Source: Nymphaea colorata (taxonomy: Eukaryota > Streptophyta > Magnoliopsida > Nymphaeales > Nymphaeaceae). From it: 60,000 bases of DNA. The notes under the pieces were generated by a model. It saw nothing but the letters and a program-made list of their open reading frames with translations, was not told the origin of the DNA and made no database searches. Below, one piece after another: positions 10,687-20,439 of the stretch (position 1 is its first letter; each line of letters opens with the position of its first letter). The translations under genes and the position numbers were made by a program. The DNA is taken from positions 34,633,706 through 34,693,705 of the forward strand of contig NC_045139.1 of assembly GCF_008831285.2 (NCBI RefSeq), in the 5' to 3' direction.

Positions 10687-13499
10687 CCCTCCTTTTTCCC
10701 CCTCAACCATCCTCCCTGCCCTAGATTATTGGATCCGTTTTTGTGCGGGGTGGGTTGGGGGAGGGGGTTGCGGAATCTCTGGAAAATTTGTTAAGAGTGG
10801 GTTCATATCGTCCCATTTTAGTTATTGGCCAGTCTCTCCACCCCCTTTTCCCTTTCTTCCTGTACCCCACCTCTCATTTCTATCTCCCCCTCCTCCTCCC
10901 AGCTATTCCAGCTCTGTAAATTACATGATGGGGAGAGGGCAGTGAGCAATGTGTGTGTGAGAGAGAAAGAGAGAGGTTGAAAATCTGGTCACATTTAGGA
11001 TTGGATTTATTCATTCTCTGTATATAGGGGTCCTGCAATATGTGGATTTGTTATGATGCATTTGATCAATTTGAGTAAAGTTGCTTATTGAACTTAAGTA
11101 GTAGTATTCGTGCATGGTTTTTAAAATGTAGGTTTACATGTGATACTTTGTGAATCATCGGTCAAGTTGATCCGACTCATGAGCAGTTTAAATGGTGCTC
11201 ATATTTATTTAATTGATATGTTTCATGGACCATACACACATGGACATGACATTTAACACAGACACATCAGTATATACTATATCCATCAAAGCATGCACGC
11301 ACACATGCACCCCACATTGAACACATGATTATATCTGTTAAATATTGATACATGTATACTGTTCCCCACATTGAACACATGATTATATCTGTTAAATATT
11401 GATACATGTATACTGTTTCCTTACATTTTCTGCACATCTCTTCATTTAGATGTTAAACTTGTTTATGACGTATGTTCATTTCTGCACAGTTGCGTTTAAG
11501 TAACATTTGGCGATAAAATTTTGTCCATGATTGCTTTTCGCTATTGTTGTTATTGTTGTCTGTCAGCTGCAGAAGTGTTTTTTATTAGTATATTGTTTGA
11601 CTGTGTTTAGAATATATAGGCTTATGATTTGTGAAGCCTCAATGCTGCTCCATGTAAGAATTTTCAATATTTCCTTGTTACCTCTCACATTAAACTGTGT
11701 TCACATAGCATGGCAAGTATGCTTCCTTGCTTGTGACTTGTGTATGCTGCTGGAGGAACCAATTTCATTTACAGATGTTTGTCATTTTGCTGTACTTTGG
11801 CCTTTATAGTTTATAGTTCTATCGTATGACCTATTCATGTTGGCAATATTGATGTTAATGCACGTTTACATAAATATTCAAAAACATATATAGCAATATA
11901 TTTATAGGTGAGCATATTTGTGATCCTGCAACCTGTAATATCGATAGCTTCTGATGTGTTTCTCTGTTTTAGGTGTAATCGATTGGTCCCACATGCAAAA
12001 CTTTGCCTTCAATCAATTGTCCCTATGGGGAAGTGTCAATGATTTTTTCAATTTGTTTTGTTTTTGATGAATTTTTTGCTTATTAGGTTAAGCCCTAATA
12101 ATATTCCTTCTGTGATGGAGAATAAGCCTTTTTGGTAATTTAGGGAACATATTGACGTTATGATTACTTTTTTTCCTTTTCCTGCTTTCTGGCGTTATGG
12201 TTCCTGGTGTTTTCTTTTTCGAATTTTATGTGGTGTATGATGTATTTATGGTTTTTGTTTTTCAAACATAGGAAGGGAAAGGTTGGTTTTGGAAGCAGCC
12301 TCCACCTCCAAGTAGGAGACAATTGCATGATCAAAGTGGTGGAAACCATAAATCAAGGAAGGCACGCTCTGGCAAGAAAGTCACCTGGTTCCCTCCAGGT
12401 CAGTTCTCTGCTGTACTTGTAGCACACAAATGCTTCTGTGGACGACATGATAAGACAAGATTACAGACATGCAAAGTTATGCTTTTTGGTTTTCCCTTTC
12501 TTTCATCTGTGTTCTAGCAGAGGCAGAGCACCGAGCTCAGGTTTAAGTTGTTTAATTGACAGTTCTGGGCCTGCCTGAGAATGCTATTTTTATTTTGTTG
12601 GAATGATCATAAAATTATAAACATCTAACCTAATTTATCTATTTGCTCTTAAATTAGTGGAACTTAAATTTTGAAATTTTAATTTTTTGCTCTGCAGAAA
12701 TCCTCTGTTGTCTTTGCCGCAAGCTTATGACTCTTCCAGTTACTACTTCTTGTGGCCATAGTTTCTGTAAAGCCTGTCTGGAGGCGGCTTTTCCACCAAT
12801 CAGAGAGAGAAGTTCTGCTGGTGGCCGGAGCCTGAGAACACAGAAAGCCATCAGAAAATGTCCTACTTGTACACAAAATATTGAAGGATTTTTTGAGAAC
12901 CCCCAGGTATCGTACATCTTGGTGCTAGTGGCGAAGCAAATGAGATATCTTTGTGTTTCTATTATTCTAATCAGTAAAAATTATTTTAATTGTTTAATTT
13001 TATTTACCACAAATTACCTGATGTTCTATTAGACACTACTGAGACATTGTCAACTTCAACTATTATGGTTGGATCTATGGGATTTTTATGGTCTTAAAAG
13101 CTTACATCTTTTTGTAAATTTTGTCAGGTTAACTTAGATCTGCAAACAGCGATTGAGAAAATAAAAAAGGATATGGAGGACAATATGGTAGAATCAAGTG
13201 AAGGTGAAGATGCAGAAAAGGTGATGGATGGTGGAGAAAGTCCTGAACCTCTTTTAAATTATGAATCTGAGGAAAACATTGATGCTCCAGCAGAAGCAAA
13301 GGAAGCTGATGCTTCTGCTAAAGTTCACGAGGCCGTAACTGCAGATAAAAGTAACCTAAAAAGAAAGGGACCTGCGCGTGCCATTCCCACAAGGGCCCAA
13401 AGCAAGAGGTTGAAGGAAGGCAAAATGGAAGATCAAAAAGTGGAGGATAGATCTCCATCTAGCCCACTGCTTATTCAGTCTGACGGAGTTTTTGAGTAA
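555..13499 (+). CDS. ORTHRUS/VIM-type E3 ubiquitin ligase and methyl-cytosine reader (UHRF1-like), nine exons
   Basis: Exons read at 555-1028, 1915-2450, 2580-2705, 4525-4624, 4969-5030, 5773-5875, 12272-12398, 12698-12906 and 13128-13499. All junctions are GT-AG and the joined length is 2109 nt, an unbroken frame of 702 residues. Domains in order: PHD finger (residues 14-59), C3HC4 RING (146-184), SRA/YDG domain (about 260-410, with [27 protein letters not shown], the NKR base-contact motif and [12 protein letters not shown]), and a second RING (514-569). The tail is acidic with a basic patch near its end that could be a nuclear signal. The family binds hemimethylated CpG through SRA and ubiquitinates through the RINGs (histone H3 in animal UHRF1), guiding maintenance methylation by MET1 in the nucleus. 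The tail makes the protein somewhat longer than Arabidopsis VIM1. The paralogue (VIM1, 2, 3 and so on) cannot be assigned. Intron 6 (5876-12271) hosts a copia insertion; the open frame suggests the gene is functional. Confidence 0.93.
3101..3944. mobile_element. Candidate non-autonomous hAT-like element in intron 3
   Basis: GC-rich ends full of GCCTAGGCGCC-like words (about 3101-3200 and 3850-3944) are roughly inverted relative to each other and enclose an AT-rich centre with no coding content. The flanks TGTTGGGG (3093-3100) and GGTTGGGG (3945-3952) agree at 7 of 8 bases, matching a hAT-size target duplication. The terminal repeats are imperfect, so the boundaries are approximate. Confidence 0.45.
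4184..4391. repeat. Tandem duplication, about 104-bp period, in intron 3
   Basis: The block starting TACATATTGGTAGTTTTTTT at 4184 recurs from 4288 with small changes, and both copies include GTTATGTTGGGGATATTGCC. It lies wholly within the intron, with no coding or splice-site content. Confidence 0.8.
5928..6171 (+). repeat. Left LTR of the intronic copia element (244 bp)
   Basis: Begins TGTTGAAG and ends TTTTTACA directly before the primer site. It differs from the right LTR at many positions, including a 6-bp length change near its start, so the insertion is clearly older than the Ogre element in this window. Confidence 0.93.
6172..6187 (+). other. Primer-binding site of the intronic copia
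   Basis: TGGTATCAGAGTCAGG follows the left LTR directly and resembles the complement of the 3' end of initiator tRNA-Met, the usual copia primer. Confidence 0.85.
6650..8996 (+). pseudogene. Copia polyprotein remnant: integrase, RT and RNase H with breaks
   Basis: Integrase pieces include a DNARKY motif near 6683 (second catalytic Asp region), a change of frame near 6760, and then [10 protein letters not shown] followed by [21 protein letters not shown] segment follows near 7058. RT begins near 7575 ([15 protein letters not shown]) and is broken by frame changes near 7780-7870. FDVKNAFF and LYGLKQSP then read to a stop at 8096-8098. The next frame carries the catalytic YVDD box near 8213 and RNase H ([18 protein letters not shown]). 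A second break near 8846 deletes part of RNase H before DVLTKAL. These breaks make it non-coding. It is in sense orientation with the host gene. Confidence 0.92.
8991..9237 (+). repeat. Right LTR of the intronic copia element (247 bp)
   Basis: Starts TGTTGAAG after the purine tract at 8982-8990 and ends TTTCTACA next to the GTACC target duplication. Confidence 0.93.
9243..12271 (+). other. Remainder of VIM intron 6, no coding content recognised
   Basis: After the copia target duplication the intron continues for about 3 kb. It holds a TC/AC microsatellite at about 10653-10686, a pyrimidine-rich patch to about 10910 and a 54-bp tandem duplication (separate entry). It ends at a normal acceptor, CATAG, before exon 7. 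No frame here resembles a known protein. Confidence 0.75.
11310..11417. repeat. Perfect 54-bp tandem duplication
   Basis: The unit starting CCCCACATTGAACACATGAT at 11310 is repeated without change from 11364. The identity implies a recent event. It lies in an intron. Confidence 0.92.
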
Positions 13500-14347
13500 T
13501 TTGATGGCTTTTGCTCCAGTTTTTGATGCTAGACCATACACAAAAGAGTGAAATTCCAATCGTGGTTCTTTATAAACTTGAATGTATTCAATGTTACATA
13601 TTGGCTTCGCTTTAAATCAAATTCCCAGATGTAACCAAAGTATTATATCTGTCAGTCGAACTCCATACATGCAGTCAGTGTAAGCGATATTTTGTCTGAA
13701 CGCTGTTCTTTTATGAAATATAATCATGAGTCCTTTATTACTGTTGAAATATGAAAAATTTGATTATATTTCAGTTTTCCTCAAGATGAATTTAAGTTGA
13801 TGATATATTATTTCTCGTTTGCCTTACCTAATGCTAATTTATGCTGTCGGTAACTAAGTCGCCTTTTGTTCGTACATCCTATTACTGTTGCTGGCACACA
13901 CGTTGGTGCATGGTGGAGCGTGATGACTAGCATAAGCTGCAGTGAGCTGAATAGTCCGTGTTACCTAAAGCATGACTGGGCATAAATTTATCATCAGACC
14001 GGGTTAAGCTCAAGTGAGTAGGTAATAGAGCTATCCTCAGTTGTCACAGATACTGGACCTGTTTCTGAGTTATTGGACGGGTATTTCTGGCACAGATATG
14101 GACTTTGAGTTGCGAGTTTTTTTCTTCATTTCAATAATATGTTGAATCTGACTTTTTTGTTCTTTGTGAACATTTAACTGCATCCTTTTTTTTTTGAAAG
14201 CAGAATTTCAAATTCCTCTTCTTCAAGCTAAGTAGGGTTTGGTGTTGCTGCTTCTACCGGGAGCTGGTGCAGGATCTGTATATGCAAAATAATCTGTTGT
14301 CGATCAGATGAAGTTTGGGGATTGCATGAAAGAAGTTGGGTATACCG

Positions 14348-14348
<1 letters not shown>

Positions 14349-14406
<58 letters not shown>
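14349..14406. repeat. AT/AC microsatellite
   Basis: About 20 TA units followed by CA units. A second, shorter TA run with related alternation lies at about 14521-14560. Confidence 0.95.
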
Positions 14407-14520
14407 AAACTGGCTTCAAAAGAAGTCTTGCATTTGTTGGACAATTAAAGAAAAGGGAAACTGTATGTTCGGTTCCTAGAAGAGCAAAATAAAAAATAAA
14501 TAAGAAAAAAAGGAAAACAC

Positions 14521-14552
<32 letters not shown>

Positions 14553-15233
14553 CGTATATGTATGTATATTGTGACCGGTGGAGATGAAGGACAAACATTT
14601 TTAGGTGCATTTAAAGATTGTGGTCAGTGTGATCCAATCGGTTTGCAGAATGGAGAACCTAAACCTAAGGCGGTTTTATGTTTCATTTAAATGTAAAAGT
14701 GTATTGAATTAAACCAATATCAAAGCGCACTCTTCGTCTATTTAACTGTTGGTGTATATATACACAATTTTCTACTTATTTATTAATTTATAACACCTCC
14801 CTCTTTCTTCTTATTCAGTTTTTCACGGCTTGTTTCCAAGCTGATTCTCCATGAGGAAATAAGAAAAAGGAAAATATGTAAATCAATAAATTTAAAATAT
14901 AAGTAACAAGTGTTAGGGTTGTTGCATCTTGATCTGCCATGTCGGCTATGTACCCCACTGGGCCCTCGTTTCATCTTCACACGGACCAATCCGTTTTAGT
15001 GGTTGGATTCTGGCTGGAGTTTCATAGAATTTTTGTTTATTTTTCACCTGTAATTTCCATCGGTATCGTTGAAAAATCAACAGGTGCAACAAATTTGTAG
15101 TATCCTTCTAAAATTCGAATTTATGTTTTCAGATAATTTTCAACGTACTTGGTGAGCGGTCAGATTTCCGATAATTTAAATGGATCAAGAACTGAATTTT
15201 CAACCATATTTGGTATTAGAGAGGGCACTGTAT

Positions 15234-15653
15234 GGCTGCACTTGAGTGTGTCGGGCTCGAGTTTGGTTAGCTTAAACTCGACTCGACTTAGAAAACTTGA
15301 GCTCAAACTCTATTCGAACTTGAGTCAAGCTTGATAGAACAAGCTCGAGCTCAACGCAACGACACAACATAGAGATTGAACTGGACTCGTTTAACTTGTT
15401 TACCTTTAGCCATTTCTTTAACTCGATTAAGTCTTTTATCTATTCTTTTATTATAACTCAACATTTAGTATATACTTAAGCCAAGTCTAGTTTAAATAGT
15501 TGAGTTTTTATAACTCGAACTCGACTTGTCAAACACTTTGAACATACATTTGAACTCGATCTTGACTCGTTTATAAATGTACTTGAGTTTGAATCGAGTT
15601 TTGACGAGCAAGATTGAGTCGGGTTTGAACTGGCTCGACACATTGTGCAGACC
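15234..15653. mobile_element. Candidate MITE rich in CTCGAGCTCGACTCG-type words
   Basis: The left end GGCTGCACTTGAGTGTGTCG resembles the reverse complement of the right end, GGTCTGCACAATGTGTCGAG. The interior repeats gagctcgaactcgact-like words in both orientations. The same words recur at about 17710-17770 and 52990-53060, so the family is dispersed. No target duplication could be fixed. Confidence 0.4.
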
Positions 15654-15989
15654 TAGTGCACACAATAATCCCATGTGAGCAACTCAACATGCAGCACAAA
15701 AATGTGATTTTACCTTCCCAAGCCAACTGTTGTCCTCATATCACATCGCCATCGACCATATAAATTTAAGCAACATGGCAGATATTCAACGGAATGGAAA
15801 CAAGAAACCTTACATGTCCAAACTTGGCTCAACTTTACGTGAACACTTCTGTATCAAGGAGGAAAACTTCAGTTTAGAAAGTGACTTTCATCGACAGCAG
15901 CACATCTCACGGTCAGTGATTCCATGTTTTTTTCAGTTAATCCTCAGTATCAAGAACACTGCGATTTCCCTCTTGGACTGGTAAGTTAG

Positions 15990-16234
15990 CAAGGCAGCTG
16001 TTGGGTGTCCAAATTCTTTTTTCCTGCGTCTCACAATGTGTCGACAGTAGTCGTTATACGTTAAACACACGTTGGTGAACATGTCTATACCAACGAATGC
16101 GCCGCGAAAATGTTGGTTATAGCTTTCACCTATATTATTTTCACCGACGACCTCCACAGTTAACGACGTCACTTCTTATTTTACCAACGTTTTTTGACTA
16201 TCGGTAAATCCTCGTTTTTTTTTTTTTGGTAGTG
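15990..16234. mobile_element. Probable CACTA-type transposon terminus
   Basis: The plus strand ends GGTAGTG at 16228-16234, so the reverse complement begins CACTACC followed by a run of A, as in En/Spm terminal repeats. Short subterminal words of the ACCAACG/CGTTGGT type recur in both orientations over 16065-16190. The other terminus was not found, so this may be a relic. Confidence 0.4.
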
Positions 16235-16305
16235 TAGGCAGCTGAATGCATATAGGGACTTTAACACTGCTTCAATCTTGATACACATACATAGCTGCCA
16301 CACAA

Positions 16306-16446
16306 GGGCAGAGTCAAAAGAAGCTTGTATGGGCCTTGGCCAGACAAATTTTTTTTTTTGTTTAAATTTACATGTAAATTTTTTGACTCTTGTTAAAATT
16401 TAAAAACTTTTCGGGCCCCTCATGAAAAATTTCTACCTTCGCCCCT
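16306..16446. mobile_element. MITE-like element of a GGGGCGGAGCC-ended family
   Basis: Starts GGGCAGAGTC and ends TTCGCCCCT, with an interior TTTACATGTAAATTTTTTGA core. A related copy lies at 52594-52755, and partial resemblances occur near 31529, 48790-48900 and 59720-59760. The ends are imperfect inverted repeats. No coding content. Confidence 0.4.
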
Positions 16447-16893
16447 GACTGCCACACCTTTTGAGGATTAGGCAAAAATTCCATTGCAGGTTGAACGATG
16501 GCTTCAAAGATCCCCTCTGAGGCTACTCAAACATAGAACAGTCCCTCAGGCAATACTTTAAATGTTAACTTACTCAGCTAGCACTATAGTTTTCTGGGAG
16601 ATGCTTGATTACTCTATGGATCTGACATGCTTTTGCAATCGCACCTAATGTGACAAGCGATCAAACTATATGGAGGATTAGAAAGTTGGTTTGTGATGCT
16701 GGTAATCAGTACATCACATATCTTTATCATCAACTACACGTCCTCTTTCATGTTAACATGAGTTCCGGTACTTCCACCACCCTGTTGGAAGATAAACATA
16801 AAGATCATAACAAAGTTGCTTGAAATTAAGAGGAACTGCGCATTTCTTAAAGGTCTTTATTGCCAAGAAATTTATTATATATGATATCTTGAT

Positions 16894-17315
16894 TAGGGAT
16901 GTCAGTGGATCAGATTTGGATTACATATGAAATTAAATGGATTTAAATAAAATGTCAGATATGAAAATATGAAAAGATTTTAAACTTCCAATTTAAAAAG
17001 TTAGACTGCTAATGTCTTTAATGGATGGCATTCGAGACAAGATCTGGATTTTGTTTTACGTTCATATCTAGTCAAATCATAAATATTAACATAGCCAGTT
17101 TAAGTTTCCTTTATCTAATATCAATTGATTTTGGAAGTCGGTGTTTAAGATGTTATAATGCACTTTGGATTCAGTTACGATTGAATTCAATTATCAACTT
17201 AAAAATTGTGTATGATATAAGACGTTTCTTAATCAATCAGGATATCTTGACATTTGATAAATCAAATATGGAAAAGGATATTAACCATTTTGAATCCAAT
17301 CAGTAGACACCCATA
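16894..17315. mobile_element. Candidate hAT-type MITE (422 bp) with near-matching 8-bp flanks
   Basis: The left end reads TAGGGATGTCAGTGGATC and the right end read backwards is TATGGGTGTCTACTGATTGG, an imperfect inverted pair. The 8-bp flanks ATCTTGAT (16886-16893) and ATCTTAGT (17316-17323) agree at 6 of 8 bases. The interior is AT-rich and non-coding. Sequence at 48330 onward (TAGGGATGCCAATGGATC) looks like another copy of this end. Confidence 0.5.
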
Positions 17316-18717
17316 ATCTTAGTATTGCTCCAAAAGGGTTTCCCTAACTCCAACTTGCTTATAAAAAAGAATTGATATCATTAGTCTAATGCCAACTCTT
17401 TGTGCATGTTTGATTGCACACCCAAAAAGGCGTTTTGGCGGCAAAACAACTTCCAACATTCCTTTTTCGGCACGTTTGGGTGGCTTGAAAACAGAGTTTC
17501 CAGAAAAATTTGATTGTCTCAAACTGATGCTTTCGCGAGGTTGTGAAAAATCTACTCCCGCCTCCATACCCACCCACCACCATAGGTATGCACAATGAGT
17601 CAACTATGCAACTTGAGATCAACCCAAACTCCCTCATAAAAACTCTATCAGAGTTTTAATTGTTGATAAACAAGTCAAACTAGAATTTTAAATTTACGTT
17701 TTAAATGTTAAACGAGTCAAGTTCGAGTTGTCAGAACTCAACTCGTTTAAACTCGTCTCGGCTCAAGTCCCTTGACTACAAAAATGTCAAGAATGAAAGA
17801 TGTTCTGTTGCTATGTTTTTCTTTATTGGACATTTGGATGCAGAATATTTTCATTCTTTCTTTGGATTTTTGTTAGATGGTCTCTCATAGTTGAATTAAT
17901 TAAAAGAAATAAGACATGTTAAGTTAACAGAAACGAGTTCAACTTGGGTTGAGTTCGAAAAAGCCATGTTTTCGTAATGTATTTAGTACCTTACAAGATT
18001 TGAGTGTGTAATTTATTTCGTAAGATTTTATACATGAATAAAAAAAGATTGATATCATCTACAAGATTTTTATTGATGGTTATGTATGGATAGAAAGGAT
18101 TGGTTCTATGTGGGGGATCAAGCTGTGACGCTCTAAATGAAATTAGATTTGCTTGTGTTATGGAAAGAAATGCAGGTCGTATATTCCGAAGCAATTAACC
18201 AAAGAGAAAAATATTTCTTCTTCTTTTCAAAGTATAAATAGCATTCAGTGTGGTGGCTAGAGAGACAACAGGTTACTTTGATTTTTAGCCATGGCTGACG
18301 AAGACACCAGGTTGATGTCCTTGATCGCAGAGAGCCAAAAATCTGAGCGACCGTATCCAGAGGCTGATGTATATGGCTTTTCCATTTCATACTTATACGG
18401 TTGTCACGAACAAAGAGTCTACCTTGGTGACCACTTAAACCAAAACAATGAAGCACAGTAAAGCGACTTGGAGACAACATGGTAGAACTGAAACAGTGAT
18501 GTTTGAGGGTGGAAAGGAAGTATTTGGAACCAAGACAGTGTTTCAATTCTTTCATCCCGGATGAACTCCGAGTAGCTGGTTTGTCACTGAATATTGTCTT
18601 GATAAAGATTTTCGAACTCGACACAAAATAACAAGGGAGCCGGTGGGCACCACAGCACATCCATATTTGCTGCCCATGATTGTCAATTTGTTTGCGCGTG
18701 TGCACATATTTTCTCTG

Positions 18718-18721
<4 letters not shown>

Positions 18722-18785
<64 letters not shown>
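18722..18785. repeat. Compound TC/AT microsatellite
   Basis: About 14 TC units followed by about 18 AT units. Confidence 0.95.
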
Positions 18786-18789
<4 letters not shown>

Positions 18790-19028
18790 TTCCATATCCA
18801 TAAATGCATGTAGTTATAAAGATCATATTTGCATCCTGTGATTCCCATAGTGGAATCCTCATCTCTACACATCGCATGATAAATTCCTTGAAAATCAATG
18901 TTGAATTCTTCACAGCATATCGTTAGATTGAAACAAAGAGAAACTAAAATTTCCTGAAAGAATGAACGATCTAGATTGGGACTAATTAAAATAACTTAGT
19001 CATGTTCAAGATTTTGTGAATCTACTGG

Positions 19029-19224
19029 TAGACCACGGGTATAGAAGGAGGCATTTGATTGTTTCTTTAATTTTCTCCTGCCGAAACATTATTGTTACTG
19101 CTGAAAAGAAAATGCTCGTTTAGCAATAGACCATGGGTATAGAAGGAGGCATTTGATTGTTTCTTTAATTATCTCCTGCCGAAACATTACTGTTACTGCT
19201 GAAAAGAAAATGCTCGTTTAGCAA
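19029..19224. repeat. Tandem duplication, 98-bp period
   Basis: TAGACCACGGGTATAGAAGG at 19029 recurs as TAGACCATGGGTATAGAAGG at 19127. The copies run to the shared TGCTCGTTTAGCAA with only a few substitutions. Confidence 0.9.
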
Positions 19225-19740
19225 CATTTTGTTATTGTCCTATGAACGTGTTCAAAAAATGAGGTAGATTCTTAAAACACTGTAACAAGGGTTTCATAAA
19301 ATTTTTGGCATGGCAGGTGAAGCAAAACCCAAGCACGTCAATTGCTGATTGGAAACTAGAAGGAAGAAAAGAATAGAGCAATTATTGGTCTTTTCTATTT
19401 GTTCAAAGTCTGTTGACGTAATATTGTTGCTTGAAATTATACAATGAACAGGATTACGTAGTTTGCAAGCTAGAATTTGTGTCCCAGCCACTGGATGAAG
19501 GTTTCTCGTCTTATTAGCCATTATAAAAGCAAAAGACTGAAGTTCTAAGAGCGAGTCCAAGCAGAAGTTAAAGAAGCAAGTTCTATGACCGAGTGAAAGC
19601 AGAAGAATGGGTACTAGCTAGATATAGAATAGCGGTTCCAGCATTATGTAATAGGGAAAATTTAGTTCTGATATAATAATTGTACTCAATCTAAATAGTG
19701 GAACTCTTCTTGTGATAAAACTCGCTTCTGATAATTCTTT

Positions 19741-19742
<2 letters not shown>

Positions 19743-19794
<52 letters not shown>

Positions 19795-19865
19795 TTATTT
19801 TCATCTATACAGAATCTTCAGCGCAGGAGACTTCTTTTGAAGCCAGTTTTGTAGAATACTTTTTA

Positions 19866-19911
<46 letters not shown>
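19743..19911. repeat. Two AT microsatellites separated by about 70 bp
   Basis: Pure AT runs occur at about 19743-19792 and 19865-19911. They yield meaningless IYIYIY peptides on translation. Confidence 0.95.
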
Positions 19912-20439
19912 GAATTTGGTGGAAACCATTTTTCATGATTGAATCTAACTCAAAGTAGTCAGCAGACACATTAAATGCAAATACAGCATTTCTATGGTCG
20001 AACCCTCCACGGGTCAAACTAGTTAGCTTGTTGGAAGTGAAGCGCATCCACCAGACATTGCAAGCTATTTGGCCTGTAGCCCATGTTTGGAAAGCGGTCT
20101 ACAAGCTAATTGATCAGCATGAAACTGAAAAGTTAGTGTAGAACGGCGCTTGATATATAGCCACCGAGTTCTTTTCTTTTGAATGCCAGAATTTTGCATA
20201 CCAATATGGTTAGCGACAGATTACTTATGATCGCAATACGGTAAAACAATAGGGGCTTTAAGAAGCTGAAAGTTTCCTTGTGGTAAATACCTTGTATTAA
20301 CAATAACATCAAGAACAGTCAGTGGGATGCTGGGTATATGTGCAAAAAACCTCAAGTTTTTATCTACAAACTGTAGAAACTCACTGGTTACATGCAGCAA
20401 ATAGGCCATCCATCTACAAGCCTTCCTAGAGATATTCTG

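Larger units (their letters stand above)
13500..20439. other. Gene-free intergenic region between VIM and the DUF2301 gene
   Basis: No frame longer than about 100 codons resembles a protein. The 222-codon minus-strand frame over 18133-18801 is partly a translated AT/TC microsatellite and has no recognisable domain. Contents listed separately are AT microsatellites, three MITE-like elements, a CACTA-like terminus and a 98-bp duplication. About 200-300 bp after 13499 is probably the VIM 3' UTR. Confidence 0.7.

Noticed and set aside
17319-17637. Overlapping frames of 69-94 codons on both strands
   Set aside because: Lie next to a MITE, no protein pattern, and mirror each other on opposite strands.
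18133-18801. Minus-strand frame of 222 codons
   Set aside because: Part of it is a translated AT/TC microsatellite (IYIYIY, ERERER) and the rest has no recognisable domain.
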